From Erysipelotrichia bacterium (GTDB taxonomy: Bacteria > Bacillota_I > Bacilli_A > Erysipelotrichales > Erysipelotrichaceae), in contig SAAR01000173.1 in assembly GCA_009916335.1 (NCBI GenBank), positions 1-7,306 on the forward strand: a DNA stretch of 7,306 bases, given 5' to 3'. Positions within the stretch are counted from its first letter, which is position 1. Every line of letters starts with the position of its first letter. The notes under the pieces are model-generated. The model was not told where the DNA came from. It saw nothing but the letters and a program-made list of their open reading frames with translations, and ran no database searches. Made by a program: the position numbers and the translations under genes. Shown piece by piece: positions 4,904 through 7,306 of the stretch.

Positions 4904-4972
4904 ATAGCTAACCTCAGAGGGACATAATTATCCCTCTGGGATAGCTATGTTCTTTTTGTTCTAAAGGAGAAC
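4904..4972 (+). promoter_or_regulatory. Conserved leader hairpin plus Shine-Dalgarno hairpin before the 88-residue/ArdC unit
   Basis: ATAGCTA (4904-4910) pairs with TAGCTAT (4942-4948), CC (4912-4913) with GG (4939-4940) across an A-A mismatch, and CAGAGGGA (4915-4922) with TCCCTCTG (4931-4938). An exclusive alternative pairs TATCCC (4929-4934) with GGGATA (4938-4943). GTTCTTTTT (4949-4957) then pairs over nine positions (two G-U) with AAGGAGAAC (4964-4972), hiding the ribosome binding site. Between the hairpins, ATG-TTC-TTT-TTG-TTC-TAA (4947-4964) encodes a five-residue peptide MFFLF whose stop overlaps the ribosome binding site. Confidence 0.65.
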
Positions 4973-4975
4973 ACA

Positions 4976-5242
4976 ATGCAAAATGAAAAAAATGAAAAGA
5001 AACAATCTGTTTGGATTCTCGAACAATACAATCAATGGTTTTCATACGATTCACGCATTCTTTTTGGTGTATTTACATCAAGAGAAAAGGCGATTGAGGC
5101 TATGTATAAAAACTACTCAAAAGAAGCACTTGGAAAAGATGCCCAATTCTACGAAAACGGAACGAATCAATGGATGTCAGATGTTTTATCATGTGGCATG
5201 ATGGTTAGAGAAGTTGAACTAGATAAGTTTGAGGAGTTATAA
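4976..5242 (+). CDS. Hypothetical protein, 88 residues, cotranscribed with the ArdC-like gene
   Basis: ATG 4976 follows AAGGAG (4964-4969, spacing 6), which the upstream leader can sequester. The product is hydrophilic: a Lys/Glu/Asn-rich N-terminus (MQNEKNEKKQS), then a WILEQYNQWFSYDSRILFGVF segment (13-33), which looks like a short beta hairpin, a helical REKAIEAMYKNYSKEAL (36-52), and an acidic end (REVELDKFEEL). The pattern of a query residue set followed by TSREKAIEAM is common among small phage and plasmid proteins, but I cannot name the family. Its TAA stop is one base before the ATG of the ArdC-like gene, whose ribosome binding site lies within this gene, so the two are coupled. It may assist or modulate ArdC. 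Confidence 0.75.
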   Translation: MQNEKNEKKQSVWILEQYNQWFSYDSRILFGVFTSREKAIEAMYKNYSKEALGKDAQFYENGTNQWMSDVLSCGMMVREVELDKFEEL

Positions 5243-5243
5243 C

Positions 5244-6134
5244 ATGAATGTCTATGAAATCGTTACTCAAAAAATCATAGAGAAACTAGAAAATGGCGTG
5301 TTGCCTTGGCATAAACCTTGGACGGCACACAAGCCTTGTAACTTTGCTTCAAAAAGGGAATATAACGGAATTAATCTTATGCTGCTTGATGGCGAGGATC
5401 CGCGATATATGACATTTCCGCAAGTAAAAGAAAAAGGCGGAAGTATCAAAAAAGGTGCGAAGGCATACATGGTTGTATTCTGGTCTCCAATAAAAGCCAA
5501 AACCATCACAATTAAAGATGAAGATACAGGCGAAGAAGAAACACTTATTGATGGTAAAACATTAGGAAAATTCATGCTTAGGTATTACACGGTATTTAAT
5601 GCGGTTGATATCGAAGGTATTGAATTTCCTCCATTACCAATCAATGAAAATGTGTGTCAACTTGAAGAGGCTCAAAGTATTGCAGATGCATACATTGAAC
5701 AACTTAGAAGTTTTGGGCATGGTGGGGATAGAGCATATTATGCTCCTTTTTCAGACCACGTTCAGATGCCTACTTTAGAATCGTTTCATTCAAGTGAAGA
5801 GTATTACTCAACGCTCTTTCATGAGCTTGGGCACTCCACAGGACACGAATCTAGGCTTAATCGCCATTCGCAAAAAGAGTTTGATTCGCATAGGCATAAT
5901 TACTCATACGAAGAGTTGGTTGCAGAGATGACAGCGTGTTTTTTATGTGCCCATGTTGGCATTACAAATACACTTGACAACTCAGCTTCGTACCTCAAAG
6001 GGTGGGCGAGCGTGCTTTCAAAAAAAGAGAATCAACGCTTCGTTGTAATAGCGGCTGGACAAGCTCAAAAAGCTTCAGACTTTATCTTGAGATTTTCAAC
6101 TCATGTTGAGAACTCTAATGATGTTGCGGCGTAA
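5244..6134 (+). CDS. ardC: ArdC-like antirestriction protein (ssDNA-binding domain plus zincin metallopeptidase)
   Basis: ATG 5244 has GAGGAG (5231-5236, spacing 7). The 296-residue product matches the usual ArdC length and architecture. An N-terminal ssDNA-binding domain (about 1-125) shows the signatures VYEIVTQKIIEKLENGVLPW, Y-NGINLMLL, KGAKAYMVVFW and YYTVFNAVDIEG. The C-terminal zincin-like domain (about 140-285) has HELGH at 193-197, followed by STGH201, with EELVAEM (224-230) supplying a likely third zinc ligand. All of these residues are intact. Known ArdC proteins coat incoming single-stranded plasmid DNA and protect it from restriction in the recipient; the substrate of the peptidase domain is not known. 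It is the second gene of a unit behind the conserved leader, which fits expression soon after transfer. Alternatives are related phage proteins sharing the same two domains. Confidence 0.93.
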   Translation: MNVYEIVTQKIIEKLENGVLPWHKPWTAHKPCNFASKREYNGINLMLLDGEDPRYMTFPQVKEKGGSIKKGAKAYMVVFWSPIKAKTITIKDEDTGEEETLIDGKTLGKFMLRYYTVFNAVDIEGIEFPPLPINENVCQLEEAQSIADAYIEQLRSFGHGGDRAYYAPFSDHVQMPTLESFHSSEEYYSTLFHELGHSTGHESRLNRHSQKEFDSHRHNYSYEELVAEMTACFLCAHVGITNTLDNSASYLKGWASVLSKKENQRFVVIAAGQAQKASDFILRFSTHVENSNDVAA

Positions 6135-6147
6135 ATACTAAAAAATT

Positions 6148-6197
6148 GTTTGCTCATTAAGAGCCTAACCCTAAAGGGGATACTTTATCCCCTTGGG
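6148..6197 (+). repeat. 50-bp direct repeat, copy 1
   Basis: This segment matches 7258-7306 except for one extra A (CATTAAGAGCC against CATTAGAGCC). The repeat begins at GTTTGCTCATT and runs into GGG of the leader palindrome. It carries the 5' half and central hairpin of the leader, and recent duplication is the simplest explanation. Confidence 0.9.
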
Positions 6198-6228
6198 GAT
6201 AGGTATGTCTCTTCAAAAGAAGGAGAAC
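6163..6228 (+). promoter_or_regulatory. Conserved leader hairpin plus Shine-Dalgarno hairpin before the 206-residue/ArdB-like unit
   Basis: CCTA (6164-6167) pairs with TAGG (6200-6203), CCC (6169-6171) with GGG (6195-6197), and AAGGGGATA (6174-6182) with TATCCCCTT (6186-6194), with a CTT loop. TATCCCCTTGGGGATA (6186-6201) is an exclusive alternative fold. GTCTCTTC (6207-6214) closes on GAAGGAGAAC (6219-6228) through an AAAA loop with two bulges, covering the ribosome binding site. In-frame ATG 6205 lies between the two structures. Confidence 0.65.
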
Positions 6229-6231
6229 ACA

Positions 6232-6852
6232 ATGCAAACTTACAACCTAAAAATAGTTAATGACAATGATGCGGAATGCCCGTTAAGAGCTTGGGATAAT
6301 TATTTCTCATTTTTAAGTTGTCATAGACGCTATTACACAGAAAGCAAATTCAAAACCATCTACGATAATGCCAACAATAGCTTTTCTCAAGATGACTTCG
6401 ACAGCCTTGATGAGATCGAGGCATTTTTATCAAAACAAGGCTACATTTGGGTTAAAGTCTATATGTACTCACACAGTGGAGATACAATCAGTACAGCACC
6501 ATTTGGATGTCATTTTGATTCGGGAGTCTTCGGATATCTTTATGCTACAAGAGAACAAATCCTTGATGCATTTGGTGGCAAAAGGCTCACGGCAGAGTTA
6601 AAAAGAAAAGCCTTAGAGGGAATGGAATCGTTCGTAAATGAAACTTGGGATGCTTACATCTCCGGCGAAGTTTACGGCTATGAAATTCTTGATGAAAATG
6701 ACGAAAGCGTTGATAGTTGTTATGGTTTCTACGGTGAAAAATACGCCAAACAAGAAGGCGAAGCAGTCTTGGGTGCGCTCGTTGCCGAAGAAACCATAAA
6801 ATATGCTCGTATTCAAACGAATATGGCATACATCAGAGCATTGGAGGCATAA
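6232..6852 (+). CDS. Conserved mobile-element protein of unknown function, 206 residues
   Basis: ATG 6232 follows AAGGAG (6220-6225, spacing 6). The frame is open further upstream, and ATG 6205 would add nine residues, but it has only GGGGATAGG before it and lies in the leader. The protein has a conserved core WVKVYMYSHSGDTIST (73-88), then PFGCHFDSGVFGYLY (90-104) and a C-terminal GEVYGYEILDENDE (145-158), followed by SCYGFYG (162-168). I associate this set with a widespread hypothetical family in conjugative elements and phages, often near antirestriction genes; that is from memory and unverified. The conserved His81 and Cys93 could be functional, but no known active site is complete. It forms a two-gene unit with the ArdB-like gene, one base apart. 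Confidence 0.85.
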   Translation: MQTYNLKIVNDNDAECPLRAWDNYFSFLSCHRRYYTESKFKTIYDNANNSFSQDDFDSLDEIEAFLSKQGYIWVKVYMYSHSGDTISTAPFGCHFDSGVFGYLYATREQILDAFGGKRLTAELKRKALEGMESFVNETWDAYISGEVYGYEILDENDESVDSCYGFYGEKYAKQEGEAVLGALVAEETIKYARIQTNMAYIRALEA

Positions 6853-6853
6853 G

Positions 6854-7258
6854 ATGGATTTTGAAGCATTTTGCACAAAACATAAAATGATTGGTTTTCA
6901 ATTCGAGCAATATTTATACAATGTTGCACGCCACTTTAGTGAAAACTATAATGGCGGCTATTGGGAATCAAAAGTTATAGAAGAAGATGCGAGTGGTTTT
7001 TATCTTGAACTTGACGATGACACCAAGTATGAGATCAGAAATACAATCAACGGCTATGATGAAGGCGACATGGATAGCAAGACTTTCAGCTTGGCTATTT
7101 TTGCCTTTGCTCTAAACAACTTCGGTTTTAAACTCTATGAGGATGAAAAACCGGAAGCCCAAGAGTTTTTTGATCTTTATAATTTTGTCATGCGCCATTC
7201 GTATGCAATTTTGAACGATGAAGATAAACACTTGCAGTTTTATAATTTCTTAGATTAG
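6854..7258 (+). CDS. ArdB/KlcA-like antirestriction protein (probable)
   Basis: ATG 6854 starts one base after the preceding stop, with GGAGG (6843-6847, spacing 6) inside the upstream gene. The longer frame that begins at 6803 would overlap that gene by 50 bases without a site. The 134-residue product carries FEQYLYNVARHFSENYNGGYW (17-37); the Y-x-GGYW element is the best-known signature of ArdB/KlcA proteins. It is followed by GFYLELDDDTKYEI (48-61), as in the family's strand after that motif, a helical SLAIFAFALNNF (79-90) and an acidic C-terminus. Length is close to ArdB (about 140-150). Known members inhibit type I restriction without DNA mimicry. The similarity is by motif only, so a related but functionally distinct member is possible. 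The neighbouring ArdC-like gene supports an antirestriction role. Confidence 0.65.
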   Translation: MDFEAFCTKHKMIGFQFEQYLYNVARHFSENYNGGYWESKVIEEDASGFYLELDDDTKYEIRNTINGYDEGDMDSKTFSLAIFAFALNNFGFKLYEDEKPEAQEFFDLYNFVMRHSYAILNDEDKHLQFYNFLD

Positions 7259-7306
7259 TTTGCTCATTAGAGCCTAACCCTAAAGGGGATACTTTATCCC
7301 CTTGGG
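7258..7306 (+). repeat. 50-bp direct repeat, copy 2, and start of another leader (cut by window end)
   Basis: It is near-identical to 6148-6197 (one base deleted) and includes GCCTAACCC and the AAGGGGATA/TATCCCCTT hairpin. It begins on the last base of the ArdB-like stop codon. TATAAT at 7241-7246, inside the end of that gene, could be a -10 for transcription into this leader. Another gene with its start about 35-40 bases past the window edge is predicted. Confidence 0.85.

Noticed and set aside
4931..4963. The leader hairpin with following T-rich stretch as an ordinary terminator of the toxin gene
   Set aside because: The T-run at 4953-4957 is not directly at the stem base and belongs to the strand pairing with the ribosome binding site. 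Equivalent copies at 6163 and 2823 lack a proper T-run. Partial termination cannot be excluded.
6613..6876. Minus-strand frames of 80-87 residues opposite the 206-residue gene
   Set aside because: They have no ribosome binding site and are opposite a frame with clear protein motifs and correct start signals; treated as shadows.
6148..7306. The 50-bp direct repeats as ends of an insertion sequence or as CRISPR repeats
   Set aside because: Only two near-identical copies exist, 1.1 kb apart. The genes between are not transposases, and the repeat is the 5' part of a leader also found, diverged, elsewhere.

Overview
This is an AT-rich stretch of what looks like a conjugative plasmid or integrative conjugative element. 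All recognised genes lie on the + strand and are tightly packed, with clear AAGGAG-type ribosome binding sites. Two extended -10 promoters (TGnTATAAT) lack a good -35. That style and the base composition would suit a Campylobacterota host (Sulfurospirillum/Arcobacter-like), but this is a weak taxonomic guess. No rRNA, tRNA, transposase, integrase or CRISPR array was seen.

Layout: (1) 3-182 is the tail of an unrecognised gene. It overlaps a 33-residue membrane microprotein (179-280) that has its own likely promoter and is followed by a hairpin terminator. (2) 312-491 is a control region with nested inverted repeats, a candidate promoter and a long leader hairpin. (3) 492-1955 encodes a 487-residue protein with a very acidic N-terminus and two sliding-clamp-binding pentapeptides. 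(4) 2049-2580 holds two coupled small hypothetical genes, and 2665-2811 a 48-residue exported or membrane microprotein. (5) 2906-4243 is a 445-residue plasmid/phage-type hypothetical. (6) 4306-4894 is a ribbon-helix-helix/MazF-family toxin-antitoxin pair with its own promoter. (7) 4976-6134 pairs an 88-residue hypothetical with an ArdC-like antirestriction protein. (8) 6232-7258 pairs a 206-residue conserved mobile-element protein with an ArdB/KlcA-like protein. (9) The window ends inside a near-identical copy of the leader that precedes 6232.

The most striking signal is non-coding. Almost every transcription/translation unit except the toxin-antitoxin pair is preceded by a long hairpin of about 40-55 nt, usually followed by a short hairpin that buries the Shine-Dalgarno sequence. 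The best-preserved copies (4904-4972, 6163-6228, 2823-2897, partial 7258-7306) share a CTAACC/TTAACCC ... GGGATAG frame with compensating base changes in the stems. They also share an alternative fold in which the middle strand can pair with either flank. The likely antirestriction genes (ArdC, ArdB-like) sit behind these leaders, so the element may be a regulon in which a common RNA (or single-stranded-DNA) structure co-controls establishment and anti-defence genes. The unknown genes behind the same leaders then become candidates for anti-defence or establishment functions. All functional statements rest on reading the sequence; no database search was possible.
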